From Pseudomonas sp. (GTDB lineage Bacteria > Pseudomonadota > Gammaproteobacteria > Pseudomonadales > Pseudomonadaceae): a DNA stretch of 8,010 nucleotides. Positions 1 to 5,510 of this stretch are shown here, piece after piece. The notes under the pieces are model-generated. The model was not told the origin of the DNA, did no database searches, and was given only the letters and a program-made list of their open reading frames with translations. Numbering within the stretch: the first letter of the stretch is position 1; every line of letters starts with the position of its first letter. Location of the stretch: contig JAPLSD010000757.1 of the NCBI GenBank assembly GCA_026398835.1, positions 1 through 8,010 on the forward strand, read 5' to 3'. The position numbers and the translations under genes were made by a program.

Positions 1-297
1 ATCGCGCCAAGTAATTGCTTCGAGTTCGACCCGGACCGCGTCCTCGATGGCAATCACCGGGCGCGCCTGGAATTCAAACGCAGGAAACGTCGAGCAAACC
101 TTGTGAACCGCCACCGGATCGTCGCAGTCCACCAGCATGTGTCCCCCCCACTCGCCCACGCGCACCACAAACACCTCGATCTTGAAAGTGTCGGGGGCTT
201 TCCATTGACTGAATACGTCAAGGATCCGTTTCTGCGCATTCTCGTACTCCGCAGGCGAACCTTGTGGGCGTTCGAACCAGCTGATCATGTACTTCAT
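1..297 (-). CDS. DUF3303-like small protein, C-terminus cut by window edge
   Basis: The reading frame is open for 99 codons to the left edge with no stop, so the very end of the protein is missing. It begins MKYMISWFERPQGS and has the short alpha/beta layout of DUF3303-type proteins (about 90-105 residues): a first beta-strand at residues 1-8, a helix around 15-32, a strand at 38-47 followed by GEWGGHMLVDCDD (48-60), a helix over 61-70, and a final strand around 79-84. The family has no firmly established function; it looks like a small cytoplasmic dimeric alpha-beta barrel protein. I chose the ATG at 297 over the one at 303 because the Shine-Dalgarno GAGGAGG touches the 303 ATG but sits 6 nt from the 297 ATG. 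The DUF3303 assignment is from memory of the family pattern. Confidence 0.7.
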   Translation of the reverse strand, partial: MKYMISWFERPQGSPAEYENAQKRILDVFSQWKAPDTFKIEVFVVRVGEWGGHMLVDCDDPVAVHKVCSTFPAFEFQARPVIAIEDAVRVELEAITWRD

Positions 298-303
298 TGC
301 CAT

Positions 304-310
304 CCTCCTC
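304..310 (-). promoter_or_regulatory. Ribosome binding site that decides the DUF3303 start
   Basis: Read on the minus strand this is GAGGAGG, a near-perfect Shine-Dalgarno sequence. It abuts the ATG at 303-301 with no spacer and lies 6 nt from the in-frame ATG at 297-295, so the second ATG is the better start. Confidence 0.7.
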
Positions 311-499
311 TATTGCATTGATGCCCTCGAAACGACTACTGCTTGAGCTGGCTATCTACAAATAGACGCCAAGTAGTGCCAGGGCGACAAGGGAGCGTCC
401 TTGCCTGATGGTAGTCCACCGGGCAACAGTGGGAGGGCGTGAAGCTCATATTGGAGGTCAGTGAAATAAGGGGGTATCAGTCTTGCGCCTGCGCACACG

Positions 500-724
500 A
501 AAAAGCCCGCACATGGCGGGCTTTGAAAATCAAGTAGGTGGCCGGCGCTGGTCTCCGGCTTACAAGGTTTATCAGGAATCTCACAGAACAGTTTTGTGCT
601 GTTCTGCTTCACACGGCATAAGGGCTGGATCTCAGCGCGGAGATCTTTCTAACCGTGTACCCTTCGGAACGCGCCCCACGTTTCCTTGCTATCCACTTGC
701 GCATCAGTCTGCGTCTTCACCTAC
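500..724 (-). ncRNA. Candidate structured small RNA, about 225 nt, unidentified
   Basis: Read on the minus strand, this stretch is a chain of inverted repeats. In order these are CGCA/TGCG near 715-700; GGAAACG/CGTTCC with one bulged A (685-666); an outer stem ACACGG/CCGTGT (658-653 with 616-611) enclosing a perfect inner stem GATCTC/GAGATC (645-628); a perfect 8-bp hairpin CAGAACAG/CTGTTCTG (606-584); GCCGG/CCGGC (559-541); and a 9-bp terminator hairpin with a U tract (524-500). A TATTCT box at 736-731 would place the 5' end near 724. An 86-codon frame (612-352) crosses the terminator and has no ribosome site, so I do not regard it as a gene. I could not match it to RsmX/Y/Z, PrrF, CrcZ, 6S, SRP RNA, RNase P RNA or tmRNA from memory. 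The ends are estimates. Confidence 0.5.
502..524 (-). terminator. Intrinsic (Rho-independent) terminator
   Basis: AAAGCCCGC (502-510) pairs perfectly with GCGGGCTTT (516-524) around a 5-nt loop. On the minus strand the stem ends in five T residues (504-500), the usual form of a Pseudomonas intrinsic terminator. The plus strand has only three T residues, so the minus direction is favoured. It ends no recognisable protein gene, which supports a non-coding transcript to its right. Confidence 0.8.
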
Positions 725-730
725 ACCTTT

Positions 731-736
731 AGAATA
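731..736 (-). promoter_or_regulatory. Possible -10 box for the small RNA
   Basis: The minus strand reads GCTATTCTAAA here, with TATTCT as the -10 hexamer. The preceding C and the lack of a good -35 at 16-18 bp are compatible with a sigma-S-type or weak sigma-70 promoter. The start point would be near 724. Confidence 0.35.
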
Positions 737-1145
737 GCAAAAAGTTCGAAGCGCTGGCCTGGCTTTTTAGACCGATTTTGTTCAGCGGGAAGAGCGGCAG
801 GATGGAAAAACACTATCGCCCGCCGGACATTTCTGGCGCCGTTCAAGTGTAGTACCGCCAGATCAGACTTCAGGGCGGCGAGTGCGCGTACGGCAGCCTG
901 GCTGCAGAGTCCCCAGGATCAGCAAAACTGCGACAGCGAATTTATTGAGTGGGCTGTCAGCACTACCACGTGGGCGCAGATTTCCTGCTGACTTACCGTC
1001 CAACTTCTGGAGGTGAACTGGAGCTAATCGTCTTTGTTCGAGCAGGAGCCCACGCCAGTGGGCACCGGAGCTATATCCCCCCGCCGTCACTCCCTTTTTG
1101 ACGTCCTCCTCTGCCCAACCGCCGGTCGGCTTTTCCGTGGGCGGG

Positions 1146-1173
1146 TTGACGCTCGGCCAAAGCGAACTAACTT
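1146..1173 (+). promoter_or_regulatory. Possible sigma-70 promoter for the Gly-rich secreted protein
   Basis: TTGACG (1146-1151) is a good -35 element, followed after 16 bp by TAACTT (1168-1173), a mediocre -10. Transcription would start near 1180 and leave a leader of about 120 nt before the ATG at 1302. Confidence 0.35.
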
Positions 1174-1181
1174 TCTTTACA

Positions 1182-1196
1182 TGGGAAATTTTCCCA
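1182..1196. promoter_or_regulatory. 15-bp palindrome, possible operator
   Basis: TGGGAAA and TTTCCCA form a perfect inverted repeat around a single central T. It sits just downstream of the proposed -10 box, at the predicted transcription start of the Gly-rich gene, a usual place for a repressor site. The one-base centre rules out an RNA hairpin of the full arms. The binding protein is unknown. Confidence 0.4.
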
Positions 1197-1301
1197 CGCC
1201 AATGATTCAGGAGAAAAATGTAAGGGTGAGGGGCTGCCTCCAGGTATGCGGCTCCCGGATTGCATTGGCTCAGCTCGCGGTAAATCACCAGGAGACCCAA
1301 G

Positions 1302-1898
1302 ATGAACGTTTACATGCTTTTCAAGAAGGCTTTATTGGCGGTGGCAATCGGTGGAGTCTTGTCGGCTTCCATCGTTTTGGTACCTGATGCTGTTTCACAT
1401 AGCTCAAGTGCATATGCCAAAGACGGTGGTGGTCACGGCGGTGGCGGGAGCGGTGGTGGAAATGGCGGCGGAGGCGGCAATGGAGGTGGCAGCGGCGGTG
1501 GTAATGGTGGCGGAGGTGGAAGTGGCAGCGGTGGTGGTAATGGCGGCAGCGGCGGTGGCAATAGCGGTCACAGCGGGAGCGACCATGGAGATGGGCATTC
1601 AGGCCAAGGCAACGCTGGGAACTCGAACTCCGGGCGCAACGGAAGCCATTCAGAACCTGGCGATGATCATGGTAATCACGCTCGCGGTGAGCCCGGCGAT
1701 GACCATGGCAATAATGTTGGTGGTGAGCCCGGTGACGATCATGGCAATCATGTTGGCAACAAGCCTGGTGACGACCGTGGCAATCATGTTGTCGGCGAGC
1801 CTGGTGATGACCGTGGTAATCATGTGGGGGGCGAACCGGGTGATGACCGTGGCAATCATGTCAGCGGCGAACCCGGCGCTGATAACAGCGGAGTCTGA
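1302..1898 (+). CDS. Secreted Gly/Asn-rich protein with 12-residue EPGDD repeats
   Basis: The product is 198 residues and I recognise no named family. Residues 1-39 are an apparent Sec signal peptide: lysines at 8-9, a hydrophobic stretch at 10-28 and an AYA cleavage site at 37-39. Residues 42-92 are nearly pure Gly with Ser/Asn/His. Residues 93-117 are Gly/Ser/Asn/His-rich, and residues 118-189 are six 12-residue copies of the form EPGDDHGNHVGG, with H changing to R at position 6 in the last three; a partial copy ends the protein. The mature chain has no cysteine or hydrophobic core and should be disordered. Histidines and paired aspartates could bind metal, but this is only a possibility; the repeats do not match RTX nonapeptides. 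AGGAG at 1290-1294 lies 7 nt before the ATG. It appears to be transcribed alone. Confidence 0.75.
   Translation: MNVYMLFKKALLAVAIGGVLSASIVLVPDAVSHSSSAYAKDGGGHGGGGSGGGNGGGGGNGGGSGGGNGGGGGSGSGGGNGGSGGGNSGHSGSDHGDGHSGQGNAGNSNSGRNGSHSEPGDDHGNHARGEPGDDHGNNVGGEPGDDHGNHVGNKPGDDRGNHVVGEPGDDRGNHVGGEPGDDRGNHVSGEPGADNSGV
1425..1577 (+). repeat. Gly-rich low-complexity coding repeat (GGN/GGS)
   Basis: GGT/GGC/GGA glycine codons interrupted by single AAT or AGC codons encode about residues 42-92 of the Gly-rich secreted protein. The repetition leaves several other frames open across this span; those are composition artefacts. Confidence 0.85.
1653..1868 (+). repeat. Six 36-bp coding repeats
   Basis: Six in-frame 36-bp units encode residues 118-189, each starting (E/K)PGDD. 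The first three copies carry His and the last three Arg at position 6, which suggests block duplication. Because the unit is a multiple of three, copy-number change would alter protein length without a frameshift. Confidence 0.9.
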
Positions 1899-1927
1899 CG
1901 GAGGCTGATGGCATCAAACAAAGCTCC

Positions 1928-1974
1928 GGGGACTGGTTTTGTATGAGGCGTTTTCGCGCAGCAGGTCAGTCCCC
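1928..1974. repeat. Inverted repeat downstream of the Gly-rich gene
   Basis: GGGGACTG (1928-1935) and CAGTCCCC (1967-1974) are perfect 8-bp arms around a 31-nt loop, 30 bp past the stop codon. There is no T tract, so it is not a standard intrinsic terminator; it may stabilise the 3' end of the transcript. Confidence 0.5.
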
Positions 1975-2071
1975 CTCAACCAAGCGTCATAGATGAATCC
2001 AGTGGTTGGACCTGAAAATTGGCAGTGGGGTAACGCGGCACTAGCACTCATGGGATTTTTTCCCGCACCGC

Positions 2072-2077
2072 TATACT
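2072..2077 (+). promoter_or_regulatory. -10 box of a likely sigma-S/sigma-70 promoter for the DUF6502 gene
   Basis: TATACT preceded by C gives CTATACT, the core of the sigma-S extended -10 consensus. No good -35 lies 16-18 bp upstream, which also fits sigma-S. Transcription would begin near 2084, just before the ribosome site GAGGA (2091-2095). Confidence 0.5.
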
Positions 2078-2104
2078 GCGTTTATCTGTCGAGGAATGCG
2101 CTGA

Positions 2105-2950
2105 ATGCAATCGCCCACCCTGCCCGCTTCTCTGCTAAAAGCCCTTCGGCATGTCATGCGCCCTCTGGTACGCCTGATGCTCCGTAAAGGAGTCACCTAT
2201 TTGGTGTTCGCCGACCTGCTCAAGGAGGTCTTTGTCGATGTGGCGGATCGTGAGTTTCGCCTTGACGATAAAGCCCCGAGCGACAGCCGCATCAACCTGC
2301 TCACCGGAGTTCACCGCAAGGATGTGCGGCGCTTGCGTAAGACGAGCGACACGACGTTTACCGCTCTTCCCGAAAACGTCACCTTCGGTGCGCAACTGGT
2401 CAACACCTGGACCAACAGCATGCCCTTCTGCAATCGCTCCGGGCAGCCGCTGCCCCTGCCGCGACTCGCCAGTGTCGGCGGCGACTGCTCCTTTGACGCC
2501 TTGGTCGCGAAGATCAGCACGGACATCCGCGCGCGGGTGGTGTTGGACGAATGGCTGCGCCTGGGCATCGTTCGTCTCGACGAGCAAGATCGCGTCCACC
2601 TCGAAATCCAGGCCTTCGTGCCGCAGAAGGGCTTCGATGAGAAAGCAGCGTACTTAGGTCACAACCTGCACGATCACGCCTGCGCTGCGGTGCACAACCT
2701 GAGCGCGGAAGGCCCGGCCTTTTTTGAGCGCAGTGTCCATTACGACGCGCTGGTCCCGGCCAGCATCGACGATTTGCGCGAGGCCGTCGCCAACGAGGGT
2801 ATGCAGGCCCTATTAGGTTTTAACCGGCTCGCCACTGAACTCGAAAGCCGTGACCTGCCCAGTCTCGAACCGCGCCAGCGCATCACCATTGGCCTTTACT
2901 TCTACACGGAGCCTACCGAACCCACTTCACCGACGGCCCCCAAAAAATGA
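2105..2950 (+). CDS. DUF6502 family protein, possible regulator
   Basis: The product is 281 residues with no signal peptide or membrane segment, so it is probably cytoplasmic. Residues 8-80 carry the family's most typical part: basic, helix-rich and resembling a winged-helix fold, with MRPLVRLMLRKGVTY (18-32), FADLLKEVFVDVA (35-47) and SRINLLTGVHRKDVRRLR (61-78). This would suit DNA binding but is unproven for the family. Residues 90-175 form a second, mixed region including a WLRLGIVRLDE stretch (150-160). Residues 180-240 are helical, and the C-terminus ends in Pro/Thr-rich sequence. GAGGA (2091-2095) lies 9 nt before the ATG. The stop codon overlaps the next start (ATGA at 2947-2950), so the DUF5666 gene is probably translationally coupled. 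The family name is from memory. Confidence 0.75.
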   Translation: MQSPTLPASLLKALRHVMRPLVRLMLRKGVTYLVFADLLKEVFVDVADREFRLDDKAPSDSRINLLTGVHRKDVRRLRKTSDTTFTALPENVTFGAQLVNTWTNSMPFCNRSGQPLPLPRLASVGGDCSFDALVAKISTDIRARVVLDEWLRLGIVRLDEQDRVHLEIQAFVPQKGFDEKAAYLGHNLHDHACAAVHNLSAEGPAFFERSVHYDALVPASIDDLREAVANEGMQALLGFNRLATELESRDLPSLEPRQRITIGLYFYTEPTEPTSPTAPKK

Positions 2951-4482
2951 CCGCCAACCTACGCCTTTTTCGTGCCATCACCCTCGCCCTGGGCCTCGGA
3001 CTTCCCGCTCTGATACAGGCCGCGCCGGCCTGCGTCAACCAGGATGACGTGGGCATAGCCAGCGCACCGATCATGCAGCGTCCGGGTGGTACGGGCGGCA
3101 CCGGCGCGAAGCCAGGCGGCGTGGGTGGCACCGGCATCCAAACCGAAAATGGTGGGGTCGGCGGCACTGGCGCGCCGATCGTGCAGCGCCCTGGAGGCAT
3201 CGGCGGCACCGGAGCGGTGGCTGGCGGCGTGGGTGGCACCGGCATTCGCACTGACAATGGTGGAGTCGGAGGCACCGGTGCGCCGATCATGCAGCGTCCG
3301 GGAGGTACTGGCGGCACCGGTATCGTCGGCACAATCACCGGGTTCGCCTCGATCTGCATCAATGGCGTGGAAGTGCACTTTGCCAGAGACGTACCGGTCA
3401 GCGAGAACGGCATCGCCGCCACCAGCGCCCAACTGGCAGTAGGCCAAGTGGTCGCAATGGAGGCGGTAACCTCTCAGCGCGGCCTGGAGGCCGGGCGCAT
3501 CTCGATCTTGCACATCTATGAAGGACCGTTGACGGCCCTCCCGAGCGCTTCGGCGCCACTGCGGGTCATGGGGCAACCGGTGCGCCTGGCCAGCGGCGCA
3601 TGGGTTGCTGAAGGTCTGCGCCCGGGCGAGCCGGTACGGGTCAGCGGGCTGCGCAATGCCCATGGCGAGGTGGTGGCCAGCCGCATCGACCGGGCGCCTG
3701 GCCTCAGGGACGCCAGTGCCATCGGCTCGATTGATCGCACCGGCAGTCTCCAGGGGCTGAAGCTGAGCAATTACCCTGCGCCAGCGGAAGAAGTGCTGGT
3801 GCGCGGCCACTGGTCCGGTCGTGAACTGGACGTTACCCAGAGCCGCCCCGACCCGAGCCTCCCCTTCATCGGCCGGGCACACCAGGCGGTGATCGAAGGC
3901 CTGGTGCAGGTGCGGCAGGACCGGCATTTGGTTGTTGGTGGCTTCAACGTGACGCTGGAGCATGACGCAGTGTTTGTCGGTGAGCAGCCGTCCGAACTGG
4001 CGCTGGATCAACGCGTGCGGGTGAGCGGTGTGTTCAGCGGTGCGCGCGAGGTACGGGCAACGCGCATCGAGATCCGCCACGAGCGCTCCGATACGCCAGC
4101 CAGGAACCAACCCGGGCGAGTCAGCGCCACTGACGGCAACGCCGATCAGAGAGCGGACGACTCGGGCAACAACAAGAACGGCCGCAACGAGACCGATGAC
4201 GGCTCACGCAGCGACAGCCATCACGGGGGCGACGACAGTCGCGGGGGCATCGAGAAACTGGAGAACGTGGAGCAGACCGAAAAAGTAGAGCGCGTCGAGA
4301 AGGTGGAACGACCAGACAAAGTTGAGAAGGTCGAACGACCTGAGAGGGTCGAGAAGGTCGAACGGCCAGAAAAGGTCGAGAAAGTCGAGCGACCAGAGAA
4401 GGTCGAGAGGGTCGAACGACCAGACAAAGTTGAGAAGGTCGAGAAGGTGGAGCGCCCGGAACGTCCTGATAAGAAGGATTAA
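2947..4482 (+). CDS. Secreted DUF5666 protein with GGTG and VEKVERPEK repeat regions
   Basis: The product is 511 residues. Residues 1-26 are a signal peptide (hydrophobic 9-25, likely cleavage after QAA). Residues 40-125 are a Gly-rich repeat of a 36-residue unit beginning APIMQRPGGTGGTG and containing GGVGGTG motifs. Residues 126-190 begin GTITGFASICINGVEVHF, typical of a DUF5666 beta-domain. Two more modules of the same kind are likely at about 203-250 and 314-378, each ending in a VRVSG...VRA/VVASRI-type pair of strands. Residues 380-440 are hydrophilic and Asp/Asn-rich, and 446-511 are almost wholly Val/Glu/Lys/Arg/Pro in 9-residue repeats. DUF5666 has no known enzyme activity; a periplasmic or surface binding role is inferred. 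No Shine-Dalgarno precedes the ATG, which overlaps the DUF6502 stop, so translation depends on coupling. Cys29 and Cys138 are its only cysteines. Confidence 0.8.
   Translation: MTANLRLFRAITLALGLGLPALIQAAPACVNQDDVGIASAPIMQRPGGTGGTGAKPGGVGGTGIQTENGGVGGTGAPIVQRPGGIGGTGAVAGGVGGTGIRTDNGGVGGTGAPIMQRPGGTGGTGIVGTITGFASICINGVEVHFARDVPVSENGIAATSAQLAVGQVVAMEAVTSQRGLEAGRISILHIYEGPLTALPSASAPLRVMGQPVRLASGAWVAEGLRPGEPVRVSGLRNAHGEVVASRIDRAPGLRDASAIGSIDRTGSLQGLKLSNYPAPAEEVLVRGHWSGRELDVTQSRPDPSLPFIGRAHQAVIEGLVQVRQDRHLVVGGFNVTLEHDAVFVGEQPSELALDQRVRVSGVFSGAREVRATRIEIRHERSDTPARNQPGRVSATDGNADQRADDSGNNKNGRNETDDGSRSDSHHGGDDSRGGIEKLENVEQTEKVERVEKVERPDKVEKVERPERVEKVERPEKVEKVERPEKVERVERPDKVEKVEKVERPERPDKKD
3064..3321 (+). 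repeat. 108-bp tandem coding repeat, 2.4 copies
   Basis: Units at 3064-3171, 3172-3279 and a partial one at 3280-3321 encode AP(I/V)(M/V)QRPGG-type segments followed by GGVGGTG motifs. The smaller GGxGGTG submotif recurs about every 12-16 residues inside each unit. The period is in frame. Confidence 0.85.
4294..4479 (+). repeat. 27-bp tandem coding repeats (VEKVERPEK)
   Basis: Five contiguous 27-bp units (4294-4428) encode VEKVERP(D/E)(K/R), followed by a degenerate tail VEKVEKVERPERPDKKD to the stop. Charges alternate (Glu with Lys/Arg), with Val two residues apart and Pro in each copy. Copy-number change would be in frame. Confidence 0.9.
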
Positions 4483-4604
4483 ACAGTGCGGTCATGATGC
4501 ACTATCGTCATAAGTAACTAGGCTGGGTAAGTCCCATCGCGCTTGCGCCATGCCGCCGCAAAGGTGACCCGCGCTATCCGCACGTGCCCATTGGTGGCCG
4601 CGCG

Positions 4605-4617
4605 AAAAAAAAAAAAA
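4605..4617. repeat. 13-base A tract upstream of the barrel gene
   Basis: An uninterrupted run of 13 A residues sits 39 bp before the ATG at 4657, within the 174-bp gap after the DUF5666 gene. Such a run is rare in GC-rich DNA. It is slippage-prone in replication and error-prone in sequencing. It could bend DNA or vary in length, altering a nearby promoter; I find no clear -10/-35 pair around it. Confidence 0.85.
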
Positions 4618-4647
4618 TGCTTTGTGAACTTCGATGACTGGATACAC

Positions 4648-4654
4648 GAGGTGA
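4648..4654 (+). promoter_or_regulatory. Ribosome binding site that decides the barrel-protein start
   Basis: GAGGTGA directly precedes the ATG at 4657. It selects this ATG, which opens a clean signal peptide, over the upstream in-frame ATG at 4543. Translation from 4543 would run through the A tract as a run of lysines. Confidence 0.65.
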
Positions 4655-4656
4655 AC

Positions 4657-5406
4657 ATGAAATCCAACCGCACCCTGCTCGCCAGTCTGCTCGCCAGCTT
4701 AACCTTGCCGGCCTTGGCCAATACATTCAGCACCTCGATCGGCTTCGACTACTCACGAGGTGACTATGGCACCGGTACCACATCCGAAACCTGGTACGTC
4801 CCGCTCGTCGGCAAGTACGAAACCGGACCTATGACGTACAAACTCACCGTTCCCTGGCTGCGCATTACCAACCCCTCGGTAGGCCCTGATGGCGAACCGT
4901 TGCCGGGCGGATGCGGCAAAATGGAAAGCGGTCTCGGCGACACCGTCGCCAGCGTCGGCTATGCCGTGCTCGACGGCAGTCAGGGCGGCGTGGCGCTGGA
5001 TCTGATTGGCAAGGTCAAGCTCCCCACTGCCGACGCGGACAAGTGCCTGGGCACCGGAAAAACCGACTACTCCGCCCAAGTCGACGTCGCCAAGGCCTTT
5101 GGCCCGGTGACCGGGTTCGCCACCCTGGGCTGGAAGAAGTTCGGCGAACCGTCCGGCACCAACTTCGACAGCCCGATATTTGCCAGCCTGGGCTTCTCCA
5201 TACCCGTGGCCGCGCTTACCGCTCTGGGCGCCTCCTACGACTGGCGACAGAAAGTCGTCTCGAGTGGCGACCAAATCAAGGAGCTCACCCTCTTCGTCAC
5301 TCAGAAGCTCAACCAGAACTGGAAGATCCAGTTGTATGCGGTAAAGGGCTTTTCCGACGCCAGCCCGGACGCGGAGGGTGGGCTGCTGCTCAAGCACACG
5401 TTCTGA
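4657..5406 (+). CDS. Outer-membrane beta-barrel protein (transporter-like)
   Basis: The product is 249 residues. Residues 1-21 are a signal peptide with a PALA cleavage site. The mature chain alternates polar and hydrophobic residues in short strands, for example TFSTSIGFDYS (23-33), ETWYVPLVGKYE (44-55), MTYKLTVPWLRI (59-70), GVALDLIGKVKLP (111-123), SAQVDVAKAFG (139-149) and WKIQLYAVKGFS (222-233). It ends LLLKHTF, the terminal Phe being the usual barrel-assembly signal. Size and pattern suit a barrel of about 10-12 strands, like proteins loosely annotated as transporters of the phenol-degradation MetA type; the substrate is unknown. Cys86 and Cys130 could form a disulfide in loops. The gene follows the DUF5666 gene after 174 bp, so it may share its transcript or have its own promoter near the A tract. 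Confidence 0.7.
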   Translation: MKSNRTLLASLLASLTLPALANTFSTSIGFDYSRGDYGTGTTSETWYVPLVGKYETGPMTYKLTVPWLRITNPSVGPDGEPLPGGCGKMESGLGDTVASVGYAVLDGSQGGVALDLIGKVKLPTADADKCLGTGKTDYSAQVDVAKAFGPVTGFATLGWKKFGEPSGTNFDSPIFASLGFSIPVAALTALGASYDWRQKVVSSGDQIKELTLFVTQKLNQNWKIQLYAVKGFSDASPDAEGGLLLKHTF

Positions 5407-5466
5407 TATTCCCGGTGTCGGCAGCGTTCGCCCGTCGCCGTACCCTTGCATTCGTGTTGGCCTGCG

Positions 5467-5499
5467 GCAGAACCGCGTTGCTGAGTTGCCCGGTTCTGC
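5467..5499. terminator. Hairpin between convergent genes, possible two-way terminator
   Basis: GCAGAACCG (5467-5475) pairs perfectly with CGGTTCTGC (5491-5499) over a 15-nt loop, midway between the barrel gene stop and the ligase stop. Neither strand has a T tract after the stem, so it is not canonical. Its position suggests transcript-end protection or weak two-way termination. Confidence 0.5.
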
Positions 5500-5510
5500 G
5501 CTGGAGCCCT

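Larger units (their letters stand above)
745..1301. other. Gene-free stretch upstream of the Gly-rich gene
   Basis: No frame here carries a convincing protein. A 145-codon minus-strand frame (1300-863) and two plus-strand frames (686-991 and from 1034) show no recognisable domain or good ribosome site. What is visible: a 13-bp palindrome GCAGCC-T-GGCTGC near 893-905; a 6-bp hairpin GCCCAC/GTGGGC (1048-1063); a GC-rich imperfect inverted repeat AACCGCC/GGCGGGTT around 1120-1147; and, near the right end, the candidate promoter and palindrome listed separately. It could hold a long leader, another small RNA or decayed coding sequence; nothing decides between these. Confidence 0.5.

Noticed and set aside
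541..570. tRNA-like CTTGTAAG/CTTACAAG loop sequence
   Set aside because: No acceptor stem, T-loop or CCA end can be built around it on either strand.
352..612. 86-codon minus-strand frame inside and beyond the candidate small RNA
   Set aside because: It runs through the intrinsic terminator and starts within a stem with no Shine-Dalgarno site.
1209..1223. AGGAG followed by ATGTAA, a minimal start-stop reading frame in the leader of the Gly-rich gene
   Set aside because: Start-stop elements can act in regulation, but this short match is easily explained by chance and nothing else supports it.
863..1300. 145-codon minus-strand frame upstream of the Gly-rich gene
   Set aside because: No recognisable domain, no clear ribosome site, and it covers the likely promoter of a divergent, better-supported gene.
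1653..1868. CRISPR-like regular repeats
   Set aside because: Repeats are contiguous, in frame and protein-coding, with no unique spacers; the same holds for 3064-3321 and 4294-4479.
1351..1908. Overlapping frames in and opposite the Gly-rich gene (Ala/Val/Met-rich or Thr/Ile-rich)
   Set aside because: The 36-bp and GGN repeats keep several frames open at once; only the 1302 frame has a ribosome site and a signal peptide.
2959..4110. 383-codon minus-strand open frame opposite the DUF5666 gene
   Set aside because: It mirrors a well-supported coding frame with signal peptide and domain motifs, and its own translation has no recognisable domain; long antisense frames are expected in GC-rich repetitive genes.
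4543..4656. N-terminal extension of the barrel protein from the ATG at 4543
   Set aside because: It would encode a lysine run from the A tract and hide the signal peptide; the GAGGTGA site clearly serves the ATG at 4657.
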